Positions 24,368-32,790 of a stretch of DNA of 33,315 nucleotides are shown here, in pieces (position 1 is the first letter of the stretch; each line of letters begins with the position of its first letter). The stretch is from an uncultured Lachnospiraceae bacterium (GTDB lineage Bacteria; Bacillota; Clostridia; Lachnospirales; Lachnospiraceae). Location: contig URDN01000028.1 in NCBI GenBank assembly GCA_900546495.1, forward strand, positions 1 through 33,315, read 5' to 3'. The notes under the pieces are model-generated. The model was not told the DNA's origin and ran no database searches. It saw only the letters and a program-made list of their open reading frames with translations. The translations under genes and the position numbers were made by a program.

Positions 24368-25570
24368 ATGGCAAAGAATGAGATAGCGAAATCGGATAAA
24401 ACGATGTTCCCGGACATGTTAAAGAAAAGTAATTTTCTGATTTCCTCCGTATACAGAGCATCGCTTTTAGAGAACAAAGTGCTGGCACTGGCACTGACAA
24501 AAGTGCGTTTGAGTGATCAGGGGCGTCCGGTAGCGACACTCCGTACGAAAGAAATAAAAGAAGTTTTACATGTAACCGGAAATGCAATGGGTACATATCT
24601 GAAAGATGTTGCTACTTCTCTGGCAGGTCGAACCATGTTCATCGAATCTGCGGATGGAAGTTTTAAATGTATGAGTCTGGTCGGTGTGGTAAGTTATGAA
24701 TCCGGTTCCGGTACGATGGAAATTAAGTTTGAGCCTGAGATCAAAGATTATATTTATGATCTGAAGGCTAATTTTACCATGTTGAATATTCCTATGATGC
24801 TGTCATTTCGTTCCGGATGGTCATACCGTCTGTACGAACTGCTTTCTTCGCGCGCTTATCATACGAAATATGATAAGGAAACGGGCAATGTTTTCCATAT
24901 AAAATATGGTGTTTCGGAGATCAAGCTGCATCTTGGAACTGTTCAGATCAAAGATGACAAAGGCAAGATCAATCGTGATATTCAGCGCGAATTGGAGAAA
25001 AAAGAGATCGATTATGACTATATTGTCAACGAATTAGTGCATGAAAAGCTGAAATCCTTTGATAAATGGTGCGATTTCAAGCGTCGTGTTCTGGATGTTG
25101 CGGTTAATGAGATTAATGAAAAGTCTGATATTTCTGTAAAATATGATCTGATGCGAAGTGGTCGTGGTGGAAAAATTTATGGCATTGATTTTGAAGTAAC
25201 GAAGAAAGATATGACAGTGGAACCGACACTGGAAGAAGAAGTTCCGACGCCGGGAGATGCTGAATTGGATGATCTGATTGATAAAGTTATGGATATTATC
25301 GATGAAAAGATCAAGATTTCACAGGCGAAAGCGTTATTAAAAGTAGCAAATTATGATATAAATAAGATTGAATATGCGTATGAACTGGCATGCAAGCAGG
25401 AAAATATCAAAAATCTGATCGGCTGGCTGACGGCTGCGATCCAGAATGGATATGAAGATGCGCCAATCCATAAAGTGAAGGGATATTCTCAGGAGCAGAC
25501 TGAAGAATTTGATGAATATATGGAGCAGATGCGTCTGGAGCATTATGCAAAGGCAGGTTCTACAAAATAA
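24368..25570 (+). CDS. Rep_3-family (RepB-type) plasmid replication initiator
   Basis: 400 residues. Two winged-helix domains typical of Rep_3/RepA/pi initiators are recognisable: WH1 at ~20-130 (FLISSVYRASLLENKVLALALTKV, opening with the dimer interface) and WH2 at ~140-285 (RSGWSYRLYELLSSRAY, FKRRVLDVAVNEINEKSDISVKYDL, GGKIYGIDFEV). An acidic linker (~285-305) leads to a helical C-terminal domain (~306-375, ending NLIGWLTAAIQNGYEDAP) seen in Gram-positive Rep proteins. It should bind the iterons, open the origin and load the helicase. AAGGA lies 12 nt before the ATG, a long spacing. It is intact and flanked on both sides by iteron-like arrays in opposing orientation. No par, mob or toxin-antitoxin genes accompany it. 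Confidence 0.9.
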   Translation: MAKNEIAKSDKTMFPDMLKKSNFLISSVYRASLLENKVLALALTKVRLSDQGRPVATLRTKEIKEVLHVTGNAMGTYLKDVATSLAGRTMFIESADGSFKCMSLVGVVSYESGSGTMEIKFEPEIKDYIYDLKANFTMLNIPMMLSFRSGWSYRLYELLSSRAYHTKYDKETGNVFHIKYGVSEIKLHLGTVQIKDDKGKINRDIQRELEKKEIDYDYIVNELVHEKLKSFDKWCDFKRRVLDVAVNEINEKSDISVKYDLMRSGRGGKIYGIDFEVTKKDMTVEPTLEEEVPTPGDAELDDLIDKVMDIIDEKIKISQAKALLKVANYDINKIEYAYELACKQENIKNLIGWLTAAIQNGYEDAPIHKVKGYSQEQTEEFDEYMEQMRLEHYAKAGSTK

Positions 25571-25636
25571 TAAGATAGATTTTGTGAAAGAATAATGTGA
25601 AAAAACAAAGATAATAATAGAACTAATAAGAAAATG

Positions 25637-25667
25637 TGATGTATAGAGATGTACATCACATTTTTTG
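25637..25667 (+). terminator. Probable terminator of rep
   Basis: The stem AATGTGATGTA pairs with TACATCACATT around a short loop, followed by TTTTTTG, about 65 bp after the rep stop codon. Confidence 0.75.
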
Positions 25668-25750
25668 TTGTGCAGGCTTAGTGGCTGGAAGATAAACTTT
25701 AATAAAGTTTGGAAAAAGAAAATATTCCTGTAATTCAGAAATAACGTCAA

Positions 25751-25770
25751 TTGAACGCAGTCGCTTTACT
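25751..25770 (-). repeat. Fragment of repeat R2 (copy 4)
   Basis: TTGAACGCAGTCGCTTTACT joins two sections of the R2 sequence (GAACGCAGTCG and CTTTAC). Short; possibly the product of an internal deletion. Confidence 0.45.
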
Positions 25771-25787
25771 AAAAAAAGAAATATGAT

Positions 25788-26275
25788 CCCATAAATGTCC
25801 GCAAGTTCGCCCATAAATGGCGTGTATAAAATATATAGCCCATAAATGTCCGCAAGTTTGCCCATAAATGGCGTGTATAAAACATATAGCCCATAAATGT
25901 CTATAAGTTAACCCATAGATGATGTGGATAAACATAGCCTATAAATATCCGTAAGTTCGCCTATAGGGAGCGTGTATGAAAAATATAGCCTATAAATGTC
26001 CACAAGTTTGCCCATAGATGGCGTGCATAAAGAATATAGCCTATAAATGTCTGTAAGTTCACCTATGAGCGGCGTGCATAAAACATAGCCTATAAATGTC
26101 CGTAAATTCGCCTATAGACAGCGTGCATAAAGAAATAGCCCATAAATGTCCGTAAGTTCACCTATAGATGGCGTGAGTAAAGAATATAACCTATAAATAT
26201 CCATAAGTTTGCCTATATTTGTCTTGCATAAATATACATCCCATAAATGTCCGCGAGTTTACCTATAAATGTCCG
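25788..26275 (-). repeat. Iteron array 2: ten ~51-bp tandem units downstream of rep
   Basis: Units start at 25788, 25839, 25890, 25938, 25989, 26040, 26089, 26139, 26190 and 26240 (steps 48-51 bp), with a final half unit at 26261-26275. Each unit has two CCYATARATG half-sites about 22 bp apart: first CCCATAAATGTCCG, the reverse complement of the iteron core of array 1, then a variant ending ATGGCGTG. The array is therefore oriented against array 1. A perfect DnaA box (TGTGGATAA, 25923-25931) occurs in one unit. No unique spacers, so it is not CRISPR. Confidence 0.9.
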
Positions 26276-26277
26276 TT

Positions 26278-26313
26278 AAAAAAGACAGAAACATAAAATC
26301 TTCTGTCTTTTTA
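26278..26313. terminator. Bidirectional terminator between the tandem array and the SNF2 gene
   Basis: AAAAAAGACAGA and TCTGTCTTTTTA flank a 12-nt loop, with A/T-runs on both sides. It lies about 120 bp past the SNF2 gene stop codon and right against the end of array 2. Confidence 0.78.
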
Positions 26314-26431
26314 GCTTAAGTTGAGTTGAAAATTCTGCTTTGTGTAGCGGTTGAACTGGATTCATTAAATATATGATGTTGCAGATTTTTTACTATTCCC
26401 ATCAAAAAATGAAAGTCTGAGGTGAATCGGC
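26314..26431. other. 3' region of the SNF2 helicase gene
   Basis: 118 bp between the terminator and the helicase stop codon. Nothing further recognised. Confidence 0.3.
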
Positions 26432-29400
26432 TTAATCCTGCAGCAATGCCAGTAATTCTTCTCTGGAAAATGCCGGATTTTTGGTCGTTTCTCCGCCAAG
26501 AATCTGATCTGCCAGCTGTGCTTTCTTTTCCTGTAGTCTCAGAATTTTTTCTTCAATGGTGTTCTGTGCAATCAGACGGTACACAAGGACTTTGTTTTTC
26601 TGACCGATACGGTGTGCACGGTCAGTTGCCTGATTCTGTACTGCAGTATTCCACCAAGGATCGTAATGGATGACGATATCTGCTGCTGTCAGGTTCAGTC
26701 CTGTACCGCCGGCTTTCAGAGAAATCAGAAATACCGGTGTTTCATCCTGATTGAAGGTGTTTACAAGTTGCATACGCTCCTGTTTGGGCGTGGAGCCTTT
26801 CAGCACATAGTATGGAATATTTTCCTGTTTTAAACGCTCTGCAATGCCATCCAGCATGGTAGTGAACTGGGAAAATATCAGCATTTTATGTCCACCGGAA
26901 ATGGCATTCTGAATAAGCTCCAGACACAGATCCAGCTTGGCAGAACCTGCCTGATAATTTTCATATAATAGAGCCGGATCACAGCAAAGCTGCCGCAGTT
27001 TTGTCAGTTCCGCAAGAATTTCAATTTTGGATTGATTAAATTCTTCCTGAGACTGTTTGGATAGCAATACTTCCAAACGCTGGACATGTGCCCGGTACAG
27101 GTCTTCCTGCTCTCCTGTTAACGGTGTAAACATGTTTTTCTCCAGTTTTTCAGGAAGATCTTTTAATACATCCTTTTTCAGACGGCGCAGTACAAATGGT
27201 GCAATCAGTTTCTGCAAACGTTCCAGTGCATCGGGATTGCCAATCTGAACAATCGGAATCTCAAAGGTGACATGGAACCGTTTGTAGGAATAAAGGTATC
27301 CGGGCATCAGATAGTCAAAAATACTCCACAATTCGCCCAGATGATTTTCTACCGGTGTACCGGTCAGGGCAATGCGAAAATCGGAAGAAATCTGTTTGAC
27401 TGCTTTTGCAGCTTTCGTGGTGGCATTTTTGATAAACTGTGCTTCATCAATAATCTGGTAGGCGAAGGTCAGCTGCTGATACAACTCAGTATCCCGGCGG
27501 AGCAGATCATAGGATGTGATGAAAATGGAACCTTTTTGGTGGTGTGTAAGTACGGATTTTCGTTCTTCAACGTTCCCTGCTACGGTATAAACGGTCAGTT
27601 CCGGTGCAAAATGGTGGATTTCCCTTTCCCAGTTGTATACAAGGGATGCAGGGCAGACAATCAGTGTATTTTTGTGTGTCTCCTGCCGTTCAATATAATG
27701 GGCATAGAGAAATACGATAACCTGAAGGGTTTTTCCGAGTCCCATATCATCAGCAAGAATTCCACCAAAACCGTTCTGACAGAGGGTTTCCAGCCACAGA
27801 TAACCGGTTTTCTGGTATTCACGCAATATTTTCCGGAATTTTTCCGGTACTTCAAAATCACTGTCTTCCACTGTTTTCATATTTCGGATCAGCTCGCGAA
27901 AACTTTTTTCTTTTTGTACAGAAAGGGAATTGCCCTGCCGCAACTGTTCGTCCAGATAAGGTGCACGAAATTTTGGCAGAGTGATATCACCGGAAGCCAT
28001 TTCTGCAGAAGTGAGCATGAGTCCTTCCTGTAACTGAGCCAGAGTATCCAGATCTGTGTCTTCTACAGGGAAGAATTCACCGGATTTTAAGCGGTAAAAC
28101 TTCTTTTTACGGTCATATTTAGACAAAATATAAGCCAGTTCATCCAGATCAATGCTGTCTGATTCAATCTGAAAATTCAGAAGATCTTCTTTCATTGTGA
28201 TACCGATGGATATTTTTGGCGGTTGGATTACGCGAATTTTCTTCAAACGGTCAGAAATAAATATTTCAGCAACTTCCTCAAAGGCGCCCAGTCCTTTGGT
28301 CAGAAGTTCGAACATGCAGTTTTCATCATTGGTTGCCACCGGATTGCCGGTTCGATCATCAAAGGCATTACAATAACTGGAGATGAGAGCAGCAATTTTT
28401 GCTTCTTCACGCATATTTCGATTGCTGTCTTTTTGACGGTTATTTCTGTCAAAAACGTGATAAATCTGATCATTTCCGTAGTCTGCCACCAGATCACAGG
28501 TGATCAGATTCTGTTGTGGAAGATCCAGATATATACGAAAAACAGCTTCATCCGGAAGGTATTTTTCCGGAACATAACCGATTTTCTGAATCTGATACAC
28601 GGATTCCAGTTCCGGAAGAAAATCACGGGTAAATACCGGCAGATCGTCATTGGAAATAAAACAGTTTCCGTCCCAACGAATGGCCATATTTTTCTCAAAT
28701 GTGTTCAGTGCCGTTGAATTTCGACGGCTGATTCGGTAGATTTTCTGATCGGAAAATATATACTGCCAGTCGTGACTGTGAATGACGGGAGGCTGTTCCA
28801 GCGTCAGTTCAATTCCATCTTCTACGGACGAAATCTGCAGCGCTTTCCGATAGGGTTCCTCCACCGGATACCATAGCCTGGAGGACTTTGTATAAGGTGC
28901 CAGATAAATTCCTGTGGTGCGGACAACATCTATAAAGGAATCCAGCGTCTCATGCCGCAGAAAATATTCTCTGGAACTTGTAAAATTATACCAAGCGTCA
29001 CTGTCTTCGAACTGGCGCATAAAATACTCCATCAGCGGTCGACTTTCCGCGTCAAAGGCTTCCAGCTGATGGGTGAATCCGAACTGTTTTCCATAAGCAA
29101 ACCATTGTCCAGTCTGCACGCGGTTTACCAAAGCGGCAATATCTTTGACCACATACATTTTTTTTTCACCGATTCTCAAAGAAACACATGGATATCTTCT
29201 GTCTGTCTGTAAAATCGCTTCCAGATGAATTTTGCCTGCGATGGAACCGGAGGTAAGAAGCCAGTTCTCCTGCTCTCCCATCTGACGCAGAATCTGTGCC
29301 ATTCCATAATCTGTAGAACGGGTATCAGGTTTGTCCTCAGGGAGTTCAACCAGGGGAACAAATTGATTGGTTTGCTTTGGGTTATCTGGTGTAAAATCAT

Positions 29401-29746
29401 TGTCTTCAAGGGCAAGCAATGTTTTTTTCGGCTTACGGATATAGTGAAGCAATGTGGCAACACAGTGTTTGCACAGGTCTTTTTTGTTCCGAAAAGAATC
29501 ACAGGGACAATAATAGTCAAAATGATCTTCCTCCATATTGTCATCATAGTACATGGTCACTTCCACAGAGTAGGAACGCTCATTTTTGTCCCGAATTTCT
29601 GCGACAATATCCAGCTGAAGATCACCATATTCGGATGTGGATTTATAAGTTTCAAAGGAATATACGCCGCCGGTCAGCTCAATCAGTCGTCCCTGATAAA
29701 AAAGCTGAGGATCCAGCATCGTTTGTAAATCACGTTCTGTCCACAT
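26432..29746 (-). CDS. SNF2-family DNA-dependent ATPase/helicase with SWIM zinc finger
   Basis: 1104 residues from the ATG at 29746, 9 nt after AAGGAGC; the frame stays open 18 codons upstream without a comparable site. A SWIM zinc finger is at ~75-100 (CPCDSFRNKKDLCKHCVATLLH: CxC...CxH). A long bacterial SNF2-associated region follows (~150-600). The helicase core has Walker A DDMGLGKTLQ (~665), DEAQ box IIDEAQFIKN (~765), ALTGTPVENHLGELWSIFDYL, SLKAGGTGLNLTAADIVIHYDPWWN and QATDRAHRIGQ. Such proteins remodel nucleoprotein or move on DNA without strand separation, in repair or transcription recycling. Monocistronic. Its promoter region is invaded by a palindromic element starting 37 bp upstream. 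Confidence 0.92.
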   Translation of the reverse strand: MWTERDLQTMLDPQLFYQGRLIELTGGVYSFETYKSTSEYGDLQLDIVAEIRDKNERSYSVEVTMYYDDNMEEDHFDYYCPCDSFRNKKDLCKHCVATLLHYIRKPKKTLLALEDNDFTPDNPKQTNQFVPLVELPEDKPDTRSTDYGMAQILRQMGEQENWLLTSGSIAGKIHLEAILQTDRRYPCVSLRIGEKKMYVVKDIAALVNRVQTGQWFAYGKQFGFTHQLEAFDAESRPLMEYFMRQFEDSDAWYNFTSSREYFLRHETLDSFIDVVRTTGIYLAPYTKSSRLWYPVEEPYRKALQISSVEDGIELTLEQPPVIHSHDWQYIFSDQKIYRISRRNSTALNTFEKNMAIRWDGNCFISNDDLPVFTRDFLPELESVYQIQKIGYVPEKYLPDEAVFRIYLDLPQQNLITCDLVADYGNDQIYHVFDRNNRQKDSNRNMREEAKIAALISSYCNAFDDRTGNPVATNDENCMFELLTKGLGAFEEVAEIFISDRLKKIRVIQPPKISIGITMKEDLLNFQIESDSIDLDELAYILSKYDRKKKFYRLKSGEFFPVEDTDLDTLAQLQEGLMLTSAEMASGDITLPKFRAPYLDEQLRQGNSLSVQKEKSFRELIRNMKTVEDSDFEVPEKFRKILREYQKTGYLWLETLCQNGFGGILADDMGLGKTLQVIVFLYAHYIERQETHKNTLIVCPASLVYNWEREIHHFAPELTVYTVAGNVEERKSVLTHHQKGSIFITSYDLLRRDTELYQQLTFAYQIIDEAQFIKNATTKAAKAVKQISSDFRIALTGTPVENHLGELWSIFDYLMPGYLYSYKRFHVTFEIPIVQIGNPDALERLQKLIAPFVLRRLKKDVLKDLPEKLEKNMFTPLTGEQEDLYRAHVQRLEVLLSKQSQEEFNQSKIEILAELTKLRQLCCDPALLYENYQAGSAKLDLCLELIQNAISGGHKMLIFSQFTTMLDGIAERLKQENIPYYVLKGSTPKQERMQLVNTFNQDETPVFLISLKAGGTGLNLTAADIVIHYDPWWNTAVQNQATDRAHRIGQKNKVLVYRLIAQNTIEEKILRLQEKKAQLADQILGGETTKNPAFSREELLALLQD

Positions 29747-29782
29747 AGATTCAAAGCTCCTTCTTTCTTTGGTAATAAGTTT

Positions 29783-29908
29783 GATAACTATATTTTGCAT
29801 TAAAAAGATAAAAATAGATATATCAAATGAGAGATGTCTCCCACCGCTATAGGTGGGAGCAACAATGCCGGGATCATTCTTGAACCTGGTATCAAAAATA
29901 TAGTTATC
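29783..29908. mobile_element. Small palindromic (MITE-like) element upstream of the SNF2 gene
   Basis: Perfect 14-bp terminal inverted repeats GATAACTATATTTT (29783-29796 and, inverted, 29895-29908) enclose about 98 bp with a CTCCCACC-gctat-a-GGTGGGAG hairpin. Coding capacity is nil. The hairpin sequence recalls the stems of repeat R1 (CTCCCAC/GTGGGAG), but the rest differs. Confidence 0.6.
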
Positions 29909-30029
29909 AGTTGTAAGAAAATAATAAATCAGATGTTATCATTATACATTAGGAATCTATGATGGCACAAGTGAAAACCGTGATAAAATCGAAAAAATGT
30001 TCGATTACATTTGCTTAAAAATAAAAACA
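29909..30029. other. Gap between the palindromic element and the truncated epimerase
   Basis: About 120 bp, AT-rich, no gene. A minus-strand T-run follows the epimerase stop codon, without a clear hairpin. Confidence 0.3.
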
Positions 30030-30578
30030 TTACAGATAAATGCCTTTCATGGCCCGGTAAGTTGCTGCCAGTGCTTCGGAAAACGGTGTGTAAGTCAGAC
30101 TGAGTTCATCGGTAAGTTTGGAACCGTCGAATAATTCACTTTCTGCTTCTGTTAATGGGAAAGGAAATGGAATTCGGGCAGTCAGTGAGCGGGCAACGGT
30201 CACATTTTGTTCGGTGAAATCCACATCACTGGCGTTGTGCAGTTCATCAAGAAATGTCCGGTAGGTGAGAACTTCCGGTGCGCTTAAATTATAGGCTTCG
30301 TTATGGCTTTTTTCAGACTGGATGCAGCGAATAATTGCTTCGGCGGCATCTTTGACATAGATCATCTGAAAATGGCCGGTGCTGTCGGATGGATAATAGA
30401 CAGAATGATTCTGGATGACATTCTGGATAAACCAGGATTCTCTCGGTGCGTAATTATATGGTCCGAATACAAAGGCCGGTCTGAGAATCGTATATGCAAA
30501 ATGATTCTGTTCATGTACTTTCTGCAGTTCTTTTTCCAACAGCATTTTCCGATAGGTGTACAGTCCTACTTCATTCAA
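30030..30578 (-). pseudogene. 5'-truncated NAD-dependent epimerase/dehydratase
   Basis: The frame encodes the C-terminal part of an extended short-chain dehydrogenase: GLYTYRKMLLEKELQ with the catalytic YxxxK, AYTILRPAFVFGPYNY, FQMIYVKDAAEAI, EAYNLSAPEVLTYRTFL. The N-terminal Rossmann part (GxxGxxG, NAD binding) is missing. The open frame continues to an ATG at 30674, but residues 1-32 of that frame are antisense translation of a DUF4143 gene fragment, so the 214-residue ORF is a chimera. Cofactor binding is lost, so it is most likely inactive. Confidence 0.8.
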
Positions 30579-30587
30579 AGGCTGTAT

Positions 30588-30767
30588 ATGGATTATGGCA
30601 GAGTATATGAAAACATCGTTTGCATCGAGCTTCTTCGCCGTGGATATGATGTTTATGTCGGCAAGCTCTATCAAAGGGAAATCGACTTTGTTGCTCAGAG
30701 AGGCAGCGAGAAGATTTATATTCAGGTCAGCGACAGTGTGTGGGCGAAGTATTTCGAGATGGCTTAA
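30588..30767 (+). pseudogene. Fragment of a DUF4143-type AAA ATPase gene (fragment 1)
   Basis: The plus strand encodes DYGRVYENIVCIELLRRGYD, then VYVGKLYQREIDFVAQRGSE and KIYIQVSD, the C-terminal DUF4143 domain of archaeal/bacterial AAA+ ATPases with its nuclease-like E-D-Q/K pattern. The sequence breaks off after about 48 residues and stops 11 codons later. The 5' part of the ATPase is gone and is replaced by the antisense epimerase remnant. About 93% identical over ~85 bp to the second fragment at 32791. Confidence 0.8.
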
Positions 30768-30792
30768 GGCTGAAAAAGTAAGGTATGCAGAA

Positions 30793-30822
30793 AAGGAGCT
30801 TTCGAATAAGCGAAGGCTCCTT
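30793..30822 (+). terminator. Hairpin after DUF4143 fragment 1
   Basis: AAGGAGC-TTTCG pairs with CGAA-GGCTCCTT around AATAAG; a short T-rich tail follows. Probably the original terminator of the lost ATPase gene or a neighbour. Confidence 0.6.
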
Positions 30823-30941
30823 CTTAAAATATATAGATTTCACAAATCCCTATCGATATACATTCTTCTGTCATAAATGTATAAAGATTTTGCACAGTTC
30901 GTTTTTTTCAAAAAACTTATTCTGTTTTTCACCTTCTGTGA

Positions 30942-30947
30942 TATAAT
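30942..30947 (+). promoter_or_regulatory. Candidate -10 element of the GGDEF gene
   Basis: GTGATATAATGC contains a consensus TATAAT, 43 bp ahead of the GTG start at 30991. No good -35 at 17 bp. It lies within the longer open frame starting at 30877, which argues for the downstream start. Confidence 0.4.
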
Positions 30948-30990
30948 GCTTTATTATAATAATTCCCATGGACAAAATGAGGTGAACCAA

Positions 30991-32751
30991 GTGAAAAAGA
31001 AAACACTTGTGCCTCTTATCATTTTTTTATTGGGCATATGCCTTGTTAGTTTGATTGTATACAAAACAGACACCCACGAAAAAGAGCAGAGACACATAAC
31101 AGCACAATTAAACGTAGCCACCTATGGCGAACAAATAAAGAATGAAATTACAAATGGAATTGAGATCACAGATACCTTGAAGCAAATCTTAATAAGTGAA
31201 GATGGCGAAATCCATCAGTTTGAAACAATTGCAGGAAATCTTATGTCTGATTCTATTGAAAGTGTACAGCTCGCTCCTAATGGTGTTGTTACAGATATTT
31301 ATCCGGCTAATGAAAATGAGGCAGGTAAGATTGATTTGATCCATGATAAAGACCGCGGAAAAATTTCCTGTTACGCCAGAGACAACCATACAATCATTAC
31401 GCAGGGCCCCTTCAAATTAAAACAGGGAGGATATGGAATTGCAGTCCGCAATCCCGTATATCTGAAAGATAAAAACGGACATGAGTATTTCTGGGGATTT
31501 ACTATTGTTATCCTGCGTGTTCCGGATATTTTTTCAGATTCAATCAGTGCACTTTCAAATTTTGGATACGAATACAAAATTTCAAAAACAGACGCTCCAT
31601 GGAGTGATACTTATAAAGTGGTTTATCAATCAGATGGGCAAATAAATCGTCCTGTTTCTTATACATTTACAATAGGAGACGAAAACTGGAAATTTGAAGT
31701 AACTCCTAAAAGTGGATGGAGAAATGCCACATTACTGATAATCATCATCGGAATTTTTCTTACAATAAGCCTTCTCCTGTCAGTTCTTACCAGAGTATGG
31801 TTAGTAGCAAAAGAACATAAGAAAAAGTTTCAGATACTGGCGCGCACAGATTCTCTTACAAATATTTATAACCGCTATGGATTTGATGAATTTGCAGAAA
31901 AAATGATTCAAAAAAATCCAAAAGCACATTTTGTGGCTGCGCTCCTTGATATCGATGATTTCAAGTTTATTAATGATATCTATGGACATAATTACGGAGA
32001 CAGGGCATTAAAGAATCTTGCAGACAGCATGAAGACTTTTTTCCCATCCGATGCATTACTTGGAAGAAATGGTGGTGACGAATTCTGCATTCTTTTACCA
32101 AATTGTACCGTTGCAGAAGCAGATATACAGCTGCAGAAATTCACCAAACTTCCTAAATCATTCTCATACCATGGTAAGGAACATGCATTTTATATTTCTC
32201 TAGGATATGCAGAATATCCAACATTTGCATCCAATCGTTCACAACTCATGCGCTGCGCAGATGCCGCTCTTTATGAAATAAAGCTTCATGGAAAAAATGG
32301 ATGTATGGTCTACAGAGAAGGATTTCGGTCAGGTGCCCGCAAACAACTTGGATTCACATTCAAGAATATCTCTGAACATCTTCCAGGTGCATTCATCATA
32401 TACAGAGCTGACAAAGAAGATGATGAACTATTTTTTGCAAATGATGAATTTCTTCATATGTCCGGATATAAAGATATAGATGAACTGTTCAGACTTACTG
32501 AGAAAAGTTTTCGCAACTTGATTCGTGAAGATGAACAGCAACAGATAGAATCAAGTATCTGGGAACAGATTGACAATGGCAATGAAAATGACTATATTCA
32601 CTTTCATCTTCGAAAAGCTGACGGAACTTATTTTTCTGTTCTTGATCATGGAAGAATTGTAGAGAGCCCGCAATACGGGAAAGTATTTTATGTATTGTTC
32701 ATGGATTGGGAAGATATGCATATTCGTTACAATGATAAATTCGCAAGATAA
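30991..32751 (+). CDS. Membrane diguanylate cyclase: CHASE-like sensor, GGDEF, C-terminal PAS
   Basis: 586 residues from the GTG at 30991 (AGGTGA 5 nt upstream), which puts the signal-anchor helix (KKKTLVPLIIFLLGICLVSLIVY) at the N-terminus; the frame is open to an ATG at 30877. Order: TM1 ~5-23; CHASE-like extracellular sensor ~45-235 (SVQLAPNGVVTDIYPANENE, YARDNHTIITQGPF); TM2 ~245-268; GGDEF ~285-445 (RTDSLTNIYNRYGFDEF, LDIDDFKFINDIYGHNYGD, RNGGDEF at ~359-365); PAS ~465-580. The catalytic GGDEF is intact, but the RxxD inhibitory I-site upstream is absent (PSDALLGR), so c-di-GMP feedback is unlikely. A PAS after GGDEF is a less common order. Surrounded by gene fragments, but itself whole. 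Confidence 0.9.
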   Translation: MKKKTLVPLIIFLLGICLVSLIVYKTDTHEKEQRHITAQLNVATYGEQIKNEITNGIEITDTLKQILISEDGEIHQFETIAGNLMSDSIESVQLAPNGVVTDIYPANENEAGKIDLIHDKDRGKISCYARDNHTIITQGPFKLKQGGYGIAVRNPVYLKDKNGHEYFWGFTIVILRVPDIFSDSISALSNFGYEYKISKTDAPWSDTYKVVYQSDGQINRPVSYTFTIGDENWKFEVTPKSGWRNATLLIIIIGIFLTISLLLSVLTRVWLVAKEHKKKFQILARTDSLTNIYNRYGFDEFAEKMIQKNPKAHFVAALLDIDDFKFINDIYGHNYGDRALKNLADSMKTFFPSDALLGRNGGDEFCILLPNCTVAEADIQLQKFTKLPKSFSYHGKEHAFYISLGYAEYPTFASNRSQLMRCADAALYEIKLHGKNGCMVYREGFRSGARKQLGFTFKNISEHLPGAFIIYRADKEDDELFFANDEFLHMSGYKDIDELFRLTEKSFRNLIREDEQQQIESSIWEQIDNGNENDYIHFHLRKADGTYFSVLDHGRIVESPQYGKVFYVLFMDWEDMHIRYNDKFAR

Positions 32752-32790
32752 AATATTGCAAAAAACAGAGCATATGATCTATTTTCATAT

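Larger units (their letters stand above)
25571..25787. other. Gap between rep and the downstream tandem array
   Basis: No supported gene. GTGATGTATAGAGATGTACATCAC (interrupted palindrome, 25637-25660) followed by TTTTTTG is a plausible rep terminator. A 20-bp R2 fragment lies at 25751-25770. Confidence 0.5.

Noticed and set aside
25656..25935. Minus-strand frames giving a periodic ~17-residue peptide repeat (such as HAIYGQTCGHLWAIYF)
   Set aside because: The period comes from the 51-bp DNA repeat being divisible by three; several frames are open at once, and no ribosome site or independent coding signal is present.
25788..26275. CRISPR array
   Set aside because: The units are similar over their whole length and have no unique spacers; there are no cas genes. 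The core motif matches the Rep iterons instead.
26432..29746. SNF2 helicase as part of an anti-phage system (e.g. DISARM-like) together with the DUF4143 ATPase
   Set aside because: No methylase, nuclease or other defence partner is present; the architecture with SWIM and SNF2-associated domains is the common housekeeping form, and the ATPases are fragments.
30030..30674. Complete 214-residue epimerase
   Set aside because: No Rossmann glycine motif; the first ~32 residues are antisense of a DUF4143 fragment.
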